From assembly GCA_021811025.1 (NCBI GenBank), contig JAJZPX010000018.1, positions 1 through 14,116 on the forward strand: a stretch of 14,116 nucleotides of DNA, written 5' to 3'. Shown one piece after another: positions 1 to 8,841 of this stretch. This DNA is from Actinomycetes bacterium (lineage in GTDB: Bacteria; Actinomycetota; Coriobacteriia; Anaerosomatales; JAJZPX01). The notes under the pieces were generated by a model. The model saw only the letters and a list, made by a program, of their open reading frames with translations, had not been told where the DNA came from and searched no databases. Made by a program: the position numbers and the translations under genes. Each line of letters begins with the position of its first letter. Within the stretch, counting starts at the first letter, position 1.

Positions 1-157
1 CGGCAGGATCTTCCGCATCGGGCACCTCGGGTACTTCGGGGAGTTCGACATCATCACCACGCTCGCCGCGCTCGAGATGGCTCTCGCCGAGCTGGGCTAC
101 GCCTTCGAGCGCGGTGCCGGGATCAAGGCCGCCGAGGCCGTCTTCATGGAGGGGTAG
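1..157 (+). CDS. Class V aminotransferase, C-terminal fragment (serine/alanine-glyoxylate aminotransferase type)
   Basis: The reading frame is open from the window edge (codons from position 2) to the TAG at 155-157, giving the last 51 residues of a protein whose start lies upstream. The tail begins with a GRIFRIGHLGY motif, followed by a helix rich in Ala, Leu and Glu that includes ALEMALAELGY. This is the usual C-terminus of PLP-dependent class V aminotransferases of the alanine/serine-glyoxylate (AGXT-like) group. These enzymes use pyridoxal phosphate, but the catalytic lysine would lie upstream and cannot be seen. The stop codon is only 3 bases before the serA start, and the serA ribosome binding site lies within the last codons, so the two are surely one transcript. 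The neighbour suggests the transamination step of serine synthesis, in place of classical SerC, but glyoxylate metabolism is also possible. Confidence 0.8.
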   Translation, partial: GRIFRIGHLGYFGEFDIITTLAALEMALAELGYAFERGAGIKAAEAVFMEG

Positions 158-160
158 CGG

Positions 161-1744
161 ATGAAGGTACTGATAGCCGACGCGATCTCCGACAGCGGCG
201 TGGCCACGCTGCGCGAGAGCTTCGACGTCGACGTGAGGACGGGGCTGTCCGAGGCAGAGCTGATCGACGTCATCCCGGCCTACGACGCGCTGGTCGTGCG
301 TTCGGCGACGAAGGCCACGCGGCCGGTGATCGAGGCGGGCGCGAAGCTTAAGATCATCGGGCGGGCCGGGGTCGGCATCGACAACGTTGACGTCGCCGCG
401 GCCACGGAGCGCGGCATCGTGGTGTGCAACGCGCCGACGAGCAACATCGTCTCGGCGGCGGAGCACACGATCGCGCTGCTGCTCGCGCAGTCGCGCAACA
501 TACCCCAGGCGAACGCGTCGATGAAGGCCGGCAAGTGGGAGCGCAGCAAGTTCACGGGCGCGGAGGTGTACGAGAAGACCCTGGGCGTCGTCGGGCTCGG
601 GCGAATAGGCACGCTCGTGGCCGAGCGGGCGAGGGGCCTCGGGATGAAGCTCGTCGGCTACGACCCGTACATCTCCGAGGAGCGGGCGGCGCAGCTTGGC
701 GTCGAGCTCGTGCGCTCGATCGATGAGCTGCTGCCGAAGGTCGACTACATCACAGTGCACCTGCCGAAGACGAAAGAGACCATCGGCATGTTCGGGCCGG
801 AGCAGTTCGCGAAGATGAGGGACGGCGTGCGGCTCGTCAACGCCGCCCGAGGAGGCATCTTCCAGCCCGACGCGCTGGTCGCGGCGCTGGAGAGCGGCAA
901 GGTCGCCTCGGCCGGCATCGACGTGTTCGAGGTCGAGCCGTGCACGGACGCGCCGTTCTTCCGCTTCGAGAACGTGATCGTCACGCCGCACCTCGGCGCG
1001 TCCACCGAGGAGGCGCAGGACCGGGCGGGCGACCAGATCGCCGAGCTCATCACCGCCGGCCTCAACGGCCACATGGTCGCGACGGCGGTCAACATCGCGC
1101 CGGTCCCGCCCGAGGTGATGGAGAAGGTGGGGCCGTACATCCCGCTGGCCGAGAGCCTCGGCAAGATGGTCGCGCAGCTGGCGCGCGAGGGAGTCACCGA
1201 GGTCGACGTCATGACCGTCGGCGGGCTCGCCGAGACCGACACGCGCATCCTGCGGACGTCGCTGCTCAAGGGGCTGCTCGAGCAGGTGACTGCCGAGTCG
1301 GTGAACTTCGTCAACGCGGACTACTACGCGGAGCAGCGCGGGATCAAGGTCACGGAGACGAAGCGCTCCGAGATCCACGACTACATGAACCTGGTGGCCG
1401 TGCGCGCGGGGGCCGGGAAGGGCGAGCCGGTCGAGGTGGCGGCGGCGCTCATCGGCAAGAAGAACGAGCCCCGGCTGGTGTCGCTGTTCGGGTACGACCT
1501 CGACATGATGCCCGGGGACTTCATGGCGTTCTTCCTGTACGAAGACAAGCCGGGCGTGATCGGCAAGGTCGGGACGCTGCTCGGAGACGCGCGCATCAAC
1601 ATCGCGACGATGCAGGTCGGCCGCACGACGAAGGGCGGCCAGGCGCTGATGGGCGTGAACGTGGACAGCCCGCTGTCGGACGAGCTGCTGGCGGCCATCG
1701 TGCGCGAGGTCGGCATGGAGGACGCCTGGAGCGTGGAGCTGTAG
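161..1744 (+). CDS. serA: D-3-phosphoglycerate dehydrogenase (long form with ASB and ACT domains)
   Basis: This enzyme oxidises 3-phosphoglycerate to 3-phosphohydroxypyruvate with NAD, the first step of cytoplasmic serine synthesis. At 527 residues it matches the long type-I form, as in Mycobacterium. The order is catalytic and NAD-binding domains (about 1-315), an intervening allosteric substrate-binding (ASB) domain (about 320-450) and a C-terminal ACT domain (about 455-527) beginning FMAFFLYEDKPGVIGKVG. The nucleotide loop GLGRIG is at 145-150, with Asp168 at the end of the second strand as expected for NAD preference. Catalytic residues of the D-2-hydroxyacid dehydrogenase family are present: Arg230 in NAARGG, Glu259 in EVEP and His277 in TPHLGAST. 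The ATG at 161 is set by GGAGGGG at 148-154 with a 6-base spacer. The ACT domain normally gives serine feedback inhibition; that is family knowledge, not seen here. Confidence 0.97.
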   Translation: MKVLIADAISDSGVATLRESFDVDVRTGLSEAELIDVIPAYDALVVRSATKATRPVIEAGAKLKIIGRAGVGIDNVDVAAATERGIVVCNAPTSNIVSAAEHTIALLLAQSRNIPQANASMKAGKWERSKFTGAEVYEKTLGVVGLGRIGTLVAERARGLGMKLVGYDPYISEERAAQLGVELVRSIDELLPKVDYITVHLPKTKETIGMFGPEQFAKMRDGVRLVNAARGGIFQPDALVAALESGKVASAGIDVFEVEPCTDAPFFRFENVIVTPHLGASTEEAQDRAGDQIAELITAGLNGHMVATAVNIAPVPPEVMEKVGPYIPLAESLGKMVAQLAREGVTEVDVMTVGGLAETDTRILRTSLLKGLLEQVTAESVNFVNADYYAEQRGIKVTETKRSEIHDYMNLVAVRAGAGKGEPVEVAAALIGKKNEPRLVSLFGYDLDMMPGDFMAFFLYEDKPGVIGKVGTLLGDARINIATMQVGRTTKGGQALMGVNVDSPLSDELLAAIVREVGMEDAWSVEL

Positions 1745-1746
1745 AG

Positions 1747-1815
1747 ATGATGAGCCCCCTCGCGGACATGCATCCCGCGTCGCGTCTGCGACTTACCTCG
1801 CCGGCCGGGGCGTAG
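1747..1815 (+). CDS. Possible 22-codon leader ORF before leuA
   Basis: A short ORF begins 2 bases after the serA stop. It starts ATG ATG, has GGAG at 1735-1738 with 8 bases to the start, and ends at TAG 1813-1815. The predicted peptide is MMSPLADMHP followed by ASRLRLTSPAGA, so it has three Leu codons (CTC, CTG, CTT), two of them inside RLRL. Its stop codon is exactly the loop of the hairpin at 1800-1828. Leucine-rich leader peptides upstream of leuA are known in Actinobacteria, which is why this is listed. The Leu content is modest and the hairpin position does not match textbook attenuation, so this may be chance. Confidence is low. Confidence 0.25.
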   Translation: MMSPLADMHPASRLRLTSPAGA

Positions 1816-1828
1816 CGCCTCGGCCGGC
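1800..1828 (+). terminator. GC-rich stem-loop between serA and leuA
   Basis: GCCGGCCGGGGCG (1800-1812) pairs with CGCCTCGGCCGGC (1816-1828) over 13 positions with one G-T pair and a 3-base TAG loop. The downstream bases TCTCACAC are only weakly T-rich, so it may be a weak or factor-assisted terminator of serA or a regulatory hairpin in the leuA leader. It ends 39 bases before the chosen leuA start. Confidence 0.55.
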
Positions 1829-1867
1829 TCTCACACGTCGATCATCCGCGATGTGAGGAGGCACGTG

Positions 1868-3406
<1,539 letters not shown>

Positions 3407-3412
3407 TAGCCC

Positions 3413-4681
3413 GTGCCCGGACCGATGACCGTCACCGAGAAGATCCTCGCCGCGCACGCCGGTCTCGAGGAGGTCCAGCCCGGGCAGCTCGTGAACTGCC
3501 GCCTCGACCTGGTGCTCGCGAACGACGTGACGGCTCCGATAGCGATCAGGGAGTTCCGGCGGATCGGCGTCGAGAAGGTCCGGGATCCCGATCGGATCGC
3601 ACTCGTCCCCGACCACTACGCGCCGAACAAGGACATCAAGTCCGCCGAGCAGACGAAGATGATGCGCGAGTTCGCGCGCGAGCAGGACATATCGCATTAC
3701 TGGGAGGTCGGCTGCATGGGGATCGAGCACGCGCTCCTGCCCGAGCAGGGAGTGGTGGGCCCGGGCGACGTGGTCATCGGCGCCGACTCGCACACGTGCA
3801 CGTACGGGGCCCTCGGCGCCTTCGCCACCGGCGTCGGCTCCACCGACGCGGCGGCCGGGATGGCGACGGGCGAGGCGTGGTTCAGGGTGCCGGCCTCGAT
3901 CAAGTTCGCGATCGCCGGGAAGCTGCAGCCGTGGGTCTCCGGCAAGGACCTCATCCTGCACGTCATCGGGATGATCGGGGTGGACGGCGCGCTCTACCAG
4001 GCGATGGAGTTCGCGGGCGACACGATCGCCGGGCTGGGCATGGACGACCGCTTCACGATCTGCAACATGGCCATCGAGGCCGGGGCCAAGAGCGGGATCG
4101 TGGCGTTCGACGACGTCACGAAGGCGTACGTCGAAGGGCGCGCGGAGCGGCCGTACGAGGCGTACGCGTCCGATCCGGACGCCTCCTACGCGCGGGTCGT
4201 CGAGATAGACGCGTCGCGAATCGAGCCGACGGTGGCCTTCCCGCACCTGCCGAGCAACACCCGGCCGGCGCGGGAGGCTCGCGACGTGACCGTCGACCAG
4301 GTGGTGATAGGCAGCTGCACGAACGGGCGGATCGAGGACCTGCGCATCGCAGCCGCCGTGCTGAAGGGCCGCAAGGTGCACCCGAACGTCCGCCTGATCG
4401 TCATCCCCGCGACGCAGGACGTCTTCCGGCGGGCGATGGACGAGGGGCTCTTCGACGTCTTCCTCGACGCGAACGCCGCGGTTTCCACGCCCACGTGCGG
4501 TCCCTGCCTCGGAGGCCACATGGGCATCCTCGCCGCAGGCGAGCGCGCCGTCGCGACGACGAACCGCAACTTCGTCGGCCGAATGGGCGACCCGACGAGC
4601 GAGGTCTACCTCGCCTCGCCCGCGGTGGCGGCGGCCACTGCCGTGGCAGGGCACATAGCGCTGCCGGAGGACCTGGAGTAG
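3413..4681 (+). CDS. leuC: 3-isopropylmalate dehydratase large subunit (HACN/short LeuC type)
   Basis: With LeuD it isomerises 2-isopropylmalate to 3-isopropylmalate through a [4Fe-4S] cluster. The product is 422 residues, the short single-chain form typical of archaeal-type LeuC/HacA enzymes rather than the ~465-residue enteric form. The three cluster cysteines are visible: Cys302 in GSCTNGR, and Cys362 and Cys365 in CGPCLGGH. GADSHTCTYGALGAF at 123-137 is the other family signature. GTG 3413 is preferred as start because GAGGAG at 3395-3400 lies 12 bases upstream; ATG 3425 is in frame but has no good SD. It is tightly linked to leuA. Unusually, leuD does not follow; it is encoded 7.7 kb downstream, after a cytochrome gene block. 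Confidence 0.95.
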   Translation: MPGPMTVTEKILAAHAGLEEVQPGQLVNCRLDLVLANDVTAPIAIREFRRIGVEKVRDPDRIALVPDHYAPNKDIKSAEQTKMMREFAREQDISHYWEVGCMGIEHALLPEQGVVGPGDVVIGADSHTCTYGALGAFATGVGSTDAAAGMATGEAWFRVPASIKFAIAGKLQPWVSGKDLILHVIGMIGVDGALYQAMEFAGDTIAGLGMDDRFTICNMAIEAGAKSGIVAFDDVTKAYVEGRAERPYEAYASDPDASYARVVEIDASRIEPTVAFPHLPSNTRPAREARDVTVDQVVIGSCTNGRIEDLRIAAAVLKGRKVHPNVRLIVIPATQDVFRRAMDEGLFDVFLDANAAVSTPTCGPCLGGHMGILAAGERAVATTNRNFVGRMGDPTSEVYLASPAVAAATAVAGHIALPEDLE

Positions 4682-4749
4682 GGAGAGAGGCGCCGTGGCA
4701 TGCCGTTCGTCGTCGTCTCCCTTCAGACGCTCGAGCGTCGGCCTCTCTC
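4681..4749 (+). repeat. Nested inverted repeats at the end of leuC
   Basis: GAGAGAGGC (4683-4691) is perfectly complementary to GCCTCTCTC (4741-4749). Inside lie the palindromes GGCATGCC (4697-4704) and GACGCTCGAGCGTC (4726-4739). The same left arm can instead pair as GGGAGA (4681-4686) with TCTCCC (4716-4721). There is no T-run afterwards. This may mark the 3' end of the leuAC transcript or a factor-dependent termination zone; it lies just before the candidate promoter at 4772. Confidence 0.4.
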
Positions 4750-4771
4750 GGTCCGGCTCTTGCAGCACCCG

Positions 4772-4800
4772 TTGTCGCAACACGCTTCCGCGGCTATAGT
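4772..4800 (+). promoter_or_regulatory. Candidate housekeeping-type promoter of the spermidine-synthase-like gene
   Basis: TTGTCG (4772-4777) is separated by exactly 17 bases from TATAGT (4795-4800), a good match to the -35/-10 consensus. Transcription would begin near 4807, only a few bases before ATG 4814. If it is used, the upstream in-frame ATG at 4700 cannot be the start, and the block is transcribed independently of leuAC. Confidence 0.5.
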
Positions 4801-4813
4801 TTCGAGCGGCTGG

Positions 4814-6397
4814 ATGCGCGATTCCTCGTCAGCACCCGATGCGCAACGGCAGGAGGTTCCCGAGACGGTCACCAACACCGCTGAGAAGGCAAGCCGGACC
4901 GCGAGCGAGCCGGTTCCCGCGGCGATCAAGCTTCCGTTGGTCGTAGAGGGCGTCGTGTTCCTGTGCGGGGCCGTCGTCATGATCCTCGAGCTCGTCGGCT
5001 CCAGGCTGCTCGCCCCGTACTTCGGCAACTCGATCTTCGTCTGGACGAGCCTCATTGGCGTCATGCTCGGCTTCATGGCGCTCGGCAACTTCCTCGGCGG
5101 ACGCCTGGGCGACCGGTATCTCTCGGGAGGAGTGCTCTTCTGGATTCTGGTCGGAGCCTCGGTCTCGATCTCAATAATCGCTTTCGCCGAAGGCACGGTG
5201 ATCCCGCTCCTGGCGAAAGGCCCTGCCGTCCGAACGGAGGCCGTTGGCTCCGCGATAGTGCTGTTCGGCCTGCCGTCCGCGATCCTGGGAATGGTCTCGC
5301 CCTACTGTATTCGTCTCAGGATGCACGCCGTCTCCGATTCCGGAGCGACAGTGGGCTCACTGTACGCTCTGTCGACGCTCGGAAGCATCGTCGGCACGTT
5401 CGCTGCCGGATTCTGGCTGATAGCCGTTATCGGTAGCCACGCCATCATCATGTGGATCGCAGGCGTGCCCATGCTCCTGTCGTCCTTCTTCATCGCGCCC
5501 GTGGACGCGAAACGGGCCGCAGCGCTGCTGGTTGGGGCGGTCACTCTCGCCGCAGCGGCGCTCTTCTCCCACTCGTCCATAGACACATTCGACACCCAGT
5601 ACGAGCGCTACATGATGCTGCGAGGGACTGACACGCGGACAATGCGCCCGGTCGTTGGGCTCTCTCCAACGATCGACGGGGGGAGCGAGTCGATCATCTA
5701 TGCCGACACCGGCGAGCCGGTCATGGTGCCGTACTTCGCGTACTATGATGCGGCCTTCAAGCTCGTCCCCGATGTGAGGCGTACGCTCCTCATCGGTGGA
5801 GGGGCGTTCGGCTATCCGCGTCACCAGCTCGCCGACTATCCGGCTTCGCGGACCGACGTCGTCGAGATCGATCCCAAGCTTGTCGATGTCTCGCGCTCGA
5901 GCTTCTTCCTCAAGGACGATCCTCGGCTGAGGATCATCCTTGAGGACGGCAGAACGTACCTCGACAGGGCCGACGGTCCGTACGACGTCGTGATGCTGGA
6001 CGCGTTCAAGTCCAAGGGGTCCGTCCCGTATCAGCTGACGACGAGGGAGTCGATGCGACACTGCTACGACCTTCTCGACGGTCACGGCATCCTTGCGATG
6101 AACCTGTTGACGTCGATTCGGGGTACCGACAGCAAGTTCCTCACCGCCGAGGTCGCCACGGTGAAGACCGTCTTCCCGAGGGTGGAGGTATACGCCGTGC
6201 AGGATCCCGGCAGCGCCGGCGAGAGGCAGAACTTGAGCATCATCGCCAGCAAGGATCCGGCGCTGGACCTGAGATCCGCGATCGAACGCGTTGCGCCGGA
6301 TCTCGCCTCACATCGGCTGGACTTCGAGATCCCTCCCGAAACCAGGATACTCACCGACGACTACGCTCCCGTCGACCAGTACCTTGTGGGACTGTAG
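4814..6397 (+). CDS. Polytopic membrane protein with spermidine-synthase-like domain
   Basis: The N-terminal half has about seven hydrophobic helices (roughly 45-63, 77-96, 105-126, 144-165, 178-203, 207-227 and 236-251), opening with the family-typical ELVGSRLLAPYFG (59-71) and LGGRLGDRY (94-102). The C-terminal half is a Rossmann methyltransferase/aminopropyltransferase fold: GGGAFG at 328-333, acidic VEIDP with Glu351, EDGRTYL at 377-383 and MLDAF with Asp396. Fused membrane/SpeE-like proteins are widespread but mostly uncharacterised, and many may not make polyamines. Start choice is open. ATG 4814 gives 527 residues and fits the promoter at 4772-4800 but has a poor SD. ATG 4700 has GAGAGG at 4686-4691 and adds 38 residues that look non-coding. 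An AGGAGG at 4851-4856 has no start codon after it. It is the first gene of the block that splits the leucine genes; an envelope or cytochrome-maturation role is only guessed from context. Confidence 0.85.
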   Translation: MRDSSSAPDAQRQEVPETVTNTAEKASRTASEPVPAAIKLPLVVEGVVFLCGAVVMILELVGSRLLAPYFGNSIFVWTSLIGVMLGFMALGNFLGGRLGDRYLSGGVLFWILVGASVSISIIAFAEGTVIPLLAKGPAVRTEAVGSAIVLFGLPSAILGMVSPYCIRLRMHAVSDSGATVGSLYALSTLGSIVGTFAAGFWLIAVIGSHAIIMWIAGVPMLLSSFFIAPVDAKRAAALLVGAVTLAAAALFSHSSIDTFDTQYERYMMLRGTDTRTMRPVVGLSPTIDGGSESIIYADTGEPVMVPYFAYYDAAFKLVPDVRRTLLIGGGAFGYPRHQLADYPASRTDVVEIDPKLVDVSRSSFFLKDDPRLRIILEDGRTYLDRADGPYDVVMLDAFKSKGSVPYQLTTRESMRHCYDLLDGHGILAMNLLTSIRGTDSKFLTAEVATVKTVFPRVEVYAVQDPGSAGERQNLSIIASKDPALDLRSAIERVAPDLASHRLDFEIPPETRILTDDYAPVDQYLVGL

Positions 6398-6594
6398 CCT
6401 TACCAGCGGTTTCTTCGTTGAATCGCGCTTCCCCCGAGTAGGGTGATTGATCAGTTCGGAGCCCCGTCCCCAAGTCGTCTCGTAAGGCTGGTTCATAATC
6501 TGCTAATGTGCAACTCCGGCGACTGTGGAATGAGAGCGTTGTCGCCGGAACGACCGCCGTCTTCCGGCGAGAGTCCCAGGAAAGGATCTGCGCC
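6398..6594 (+). other. 197-base leader/intergenic region before the TPR gene
   Basis: No gene is supported here. It contains a lone CATAAT (6494-6499) and TGCTAATGT (6501-6509), either of which could be a -10 element, but no convincing -35 at the right distance. Its second half holds the alternative hairpins described separately. A GTG at 6508 is in frame with the TPR gene but would place a long non-conserved, hairpin-forming stretch in the protein. Confidence 0.5.
6515..6570 (+). promoter_or_regulatory. Two mutually exclusive 9-bp hairpins in the TPR gene leader
   Basis: TCCGGCGAC (6515-6523) is a perfect complement of GTCGCCGGA (6541-6549) with a 17-base loop. The same middle segment, TCGCCGGAA (6542-6550), is a perfect complement of TTCCGGCGA (6562-6570) with an 11-base loop. 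Only one can form at a time. The second ends 7 bases before the SD AGGAAAGGA (6578-6586). This arrangement is typical of switchable leaders, but I recognise no known riboswitch class. Confidence 0.45.
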
Positions 6595-7350
6595 ATGCCC
6601 GAACTGCAGGATGCCCGGTACGAACGGGTCTTCGAGCGGACGGAGAGCGATCCGGTCACGTGGTGGCTCTCGTTCGCGATCGTCTTCGTCGTCGTAGTGG
6701 CCCTCGTCGGGCTGCTGTACGCCATCCTGGGCGGGTTCCTAGCACCGTCGACGCCCCGGACGCTTGTCGAGTCCCAGCTCATCCTCTTGAAGAACGCCGC
6801 GCGCACCGAGCCCAACTCCGGGAAGGCTCGTGAGGCGTACATCCTGGCGCTCGACGCGAGCGGTCAGAAGGACGCGGCGAGGAAGGAGTACGACTCGGCG
6901 GTCAAGCAGGTCGTCGGGCTCGAGCGGACCAAGGTCTACTCCGCCGGCATGACGCTGCTCCTCGAGAACAAGGACTACAAGGGCACCGTCACGCTGGGAA
7001 CCAAGGCTCTCGCCGAGGACGAGGCGGCGCGCAAGAAGGTCATCGCCGACATGAAGCAAAACGACGCGCTGGTCACCGACTCCCAGTTCGACAACACCAC
7101 GCGGATCGAGGTGCTGTTGAATCTCGCCCATGCGTACGATCTCAGCGGCGACCTCGACGCCTCGCTCAAGCAGCTGAACTCCGCGCTCGCCCTCGACGGG
7201 GAGGCGGCCGACGTGCTGTCCGTGCGCGCCGACGTGTACTCGCGGCTCGGCCAGAAGGACAAGGCGATCGCGGACTACAAGAAGGCGCTCCAGTTCATCC
7301 CCGACTACGCTCCGGCGCTTGCCGGGCTCAAGCAGCTCAAGGCCAAGTAG
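6595..7350 (+). CDS. Membrane-anchored TPR-repeat protein
   Basis: The 251-residue product has a short acidic N-terminus, one transmembrane helix at about 23-45 (WWLSFAIVFVVVVALVGLLY and following) and a helical C-terminal domain. TPR-like repeats are visible at about 59-100, 169-202 (LLNLAHAYDLSGDLDASL) and 204-237 (VLSVRADVYSRLGQKDKAI). The orientation is predicted to be N-in with the TPR domain outside the membrane. ATG 6595 is chosen because AGGAAAGGA (6578-6586) lies 8 bases upstream and the helix then sits near the N-terminus; the in-frame GTG 6508 overlaps leader hairpins. TPR domains bind other proteins, so a scaffold or assembly role for the neighbouring NHL protein or cytochromes is plausible. 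No enzymatic motif is seen. The NHL gene follows after 45 bases, probably in the same transcript. Confidence 0.85.
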   Translation: MPELQDARYERVFERTESDPVTWWLSFAIVFVVVVALVGLLYAILGGFLAPSTPRTLVESQLILLKNAARTEPNSGKAREAYILALDASGQKDAARKEYDSAVKQVVGLERTKVYSAGMTLLLENKDYKGTVTLGTKALAEDEAARKKVIADMKQNDALVTDSQFDNTTRIEVLLNLAHAYDLSGDLDASLKQLNSALALDGEAADVLSVRADVYSRLGQKDKAIADYKKALQFIPDYAPALAGLKQLKAK

Positions 7351-7395
7351 CATCGAGTGAGGCCGGTGCTAATCCTATCCGCGAGGTGATGTCGA

Positions 7396-8661
7396 GTGAA
7401 TGACGAGCGTGACATGAAGACTTCGTCCGTTGTCCCAATCGGCGAGGGCTACTACGAGGAGACGATCGTCGAGTACGTCGACAACGGGCGGCGCCGCAAG
7501 GCCCTGGCGCTCGTGCTCGTCCTGCTCCTGATGCTGTTCGCAGCCGGCGTCTACGTCGTCACACGCATGGCGCAACCGGCCGGGGCACCGAGCGGGAGCA
7601 CGTCGAATGGCATGAGCTGGATCCGTTCGCTCTACGCATGGGGCAACTCGCCCAGGCAGATGCTCCAGTCGCCTGCTTCGACCGACATTGGTCCCGACGG
7701 GACCGTCTGGACCGTGTCCGGCAAGCAATACATCGTCGGATTCGCCCCGAACGGTCAGGTGCGCAGGGTCATCGCTCCCCCGATCGGCATGGCGCCCGGC
7801 CAGGTGACATCCCTCGAGGGCATAGCGATCGGCGACGACGGCTCAATCTACGTCTCCGACTTCGGCAGCAACAGGATAGACGTGTTCTCAGCTTCCGGCA
7901 GGTTCCTCAGGTCTTGGGAGGTGCAGCTCCCGGTCGTTCTGGATGTGAAGGGCAACACGGTTGCGGTCGCTGCGGCGAACGGCATCGGGGTCTTCGACAC
8001 GCAGGGAAGACTGATCTCGAAGTGGGGGAGCAGGGGCAGCGGCGAGGATCAGGTGGATCTGCCGCACGGAATCGCGATCGGGAGCGACGGCAGCATCTAC
8101 ATCGCGGACACGCAGAACTCTCGCGTGAAGGCGTACGATCAGCGCGGGCGTCTGCTGTGGGTGCAGGGGCACAAGGCCAAGGTCGGTTCCAACCTCATGA
8201 GCACGGAGGGCACGTCTCCCACGACAGGGGGGGTCGACCAGGGGATGGATCTGCCCACCGGTCTCGCCCAGGACTCCAAAGGCCGCCTCATTCTGACCGA
8301 CGCATTCGAGTTCCAGGTCCTCGTCTTGGATCCCGCGCGGAAAGGGCAGATCGTCGCGCGCTACGGCGATGCCGGGCAGAAGGACGGCCAATTCGGATAT
8401 CCCACAGGCGTGGCGTACGACCGGAATCGCGACACGCTCTCGGTGGCGGACACTGCGAACAACAGAATCCAGCTGATCCGCATCCCGGGCACGGGTGGAA
8501 GCGTGGTGGCGCGCGCGTGGACGAGCCTGACGGACACCCCCGTGTGGCTTTGCGTCTTCCCCCTGTTGCTGCTCGTTGCGGCGGCGCTCCTGTTCCATGC
8601 GAACCGCAGAGGCGAGCGACGGACGGGGGCCGCCGGCACGGACCGTGTGGCCTCAGCATGA
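7396..8661 (+). CDS. NHL-repeat beta-propeller protein with terminal membrane helices
   Basis: The 421-residue product has an N-terminal helix at about 36-56 after GRRRK, an extracytoplasmic NHL-type beta-propeller at about 90-365, and a second helix at about 383-400 followed by NRRGERR. Both ends are therefore predicted cytoplasmic with the propeller outside. Repeated blades show the NHL pattern, e.g. GIAIGDDGSIYVSDFGSNRI (142-161), GIAIGSDGSIYIADTQNSRV (225-244) and GVAYDRNRDTLSVADTANNR (338-357). GTG 7396 is the likely start: GAGGTGAT (7382-7389) lies 6 bases upstream. ATG 7414 is a weaker in-frame alternative. There are no heme motifs or catalytic residues I recognise. NHL propellers bind proteins, glycans or peptides, so docking of the secreted cytochrome to the membrane is a reasonable inference, no more. 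Confidence 0.85.
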   Translation: MNDERDMKTSSVVPIGEGYYEETIVEYVDNGRRRKALALVLVLLLMLFAAGVYVVTRMAQPAGAPSGSTSNGMSWIRSLYAWGNSPRQMLQSPASTDIGPDGTVWTVSGKQYIVGFAPNGQVRRVIAPPIGMAPGQVTSLEGIAIGDDGSIYVSDFGSNRIDVFSASGRFLRSWEVQLPVVLDVKGNTVAVAAANGIGVFDTQGRLISKWGSRGSGEDQVDLPHGIAIGSDGSIYIADTQNSRVKAYDQRGRLLWVQGHKAKVGSNLMSTEGTSPTTGGVDQGMDLPTGLAQDSKGRLILTDAFEFQVLVLDPARKGQIVARYGDAGQKDGQFGYPTGVAYDRNRDTLSVADTANNRIQLIRIPGTGGSVVARAWTSLTDTPVWLCVFPLLLLVAAALLFHANRRGERRTGAAGTDRVASA

Positions 8662-8841
8662 ATAATGCGTCCCGTGCCGTTCGCCGAGAGTCACAAAGTG
8701 GTATGTACAGATGTCGAAAGCAAGTGTTAAGCTAGTTTCAGATTGCTCAAGTGGAATCCCTTGCAGGGATAAAACCGTCGCGGAAGGAGGTGTTTACGGA
8801 AAATGACAAACTCTCTGTCCGGTCACATGAAGGAGTTTGGA
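8662..8841 (+). promoter_or_regulatory. AT-richer leader of the six-heme cytochrome gene
   Basis: This gap is noticeably richer in A and T than its surroundings. It holds a small hairpin ATCCC (8756-8760) / GGGAT (8766-8770) with loop TTGCA, followed by AAAA, and an unusually complete Shine-Dalgarno AAGGAGGTG at 8784-8792. A second one, AAGGAG, is at 8830-8835. I expect a promoter here because of the spacing and base composition, but found no pair of -35/-10 boxes good enough to call. It does not match a c-di-GMP or other riboswitch that I know. Confidence 0.4.

Noticed and set aside
4700..4813. N-terminal extension of the spermidine-synthase-like protein
   Set aside because: The 38 extra residues lack family character, and the stretch contains inverted repeats and a consensus-like promoter, so it is more likely non-coding. 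An SD at 4686-4691 keeps a little doubt.
6508..6594. GTG 6508 as start of the TPR protein
   Set aside because: No good SD precedes it, the 29 extra codons consist largely of the alternative-hairpin arms, and ATG 6595 has a proper SD.
8662..8802. Known riboswitch (c-di-GMP type) in the cytochrome leader
   Set aside because: The conserved core sequences of that class are absent. Only a 5-bp hairpin and the SD are visible.
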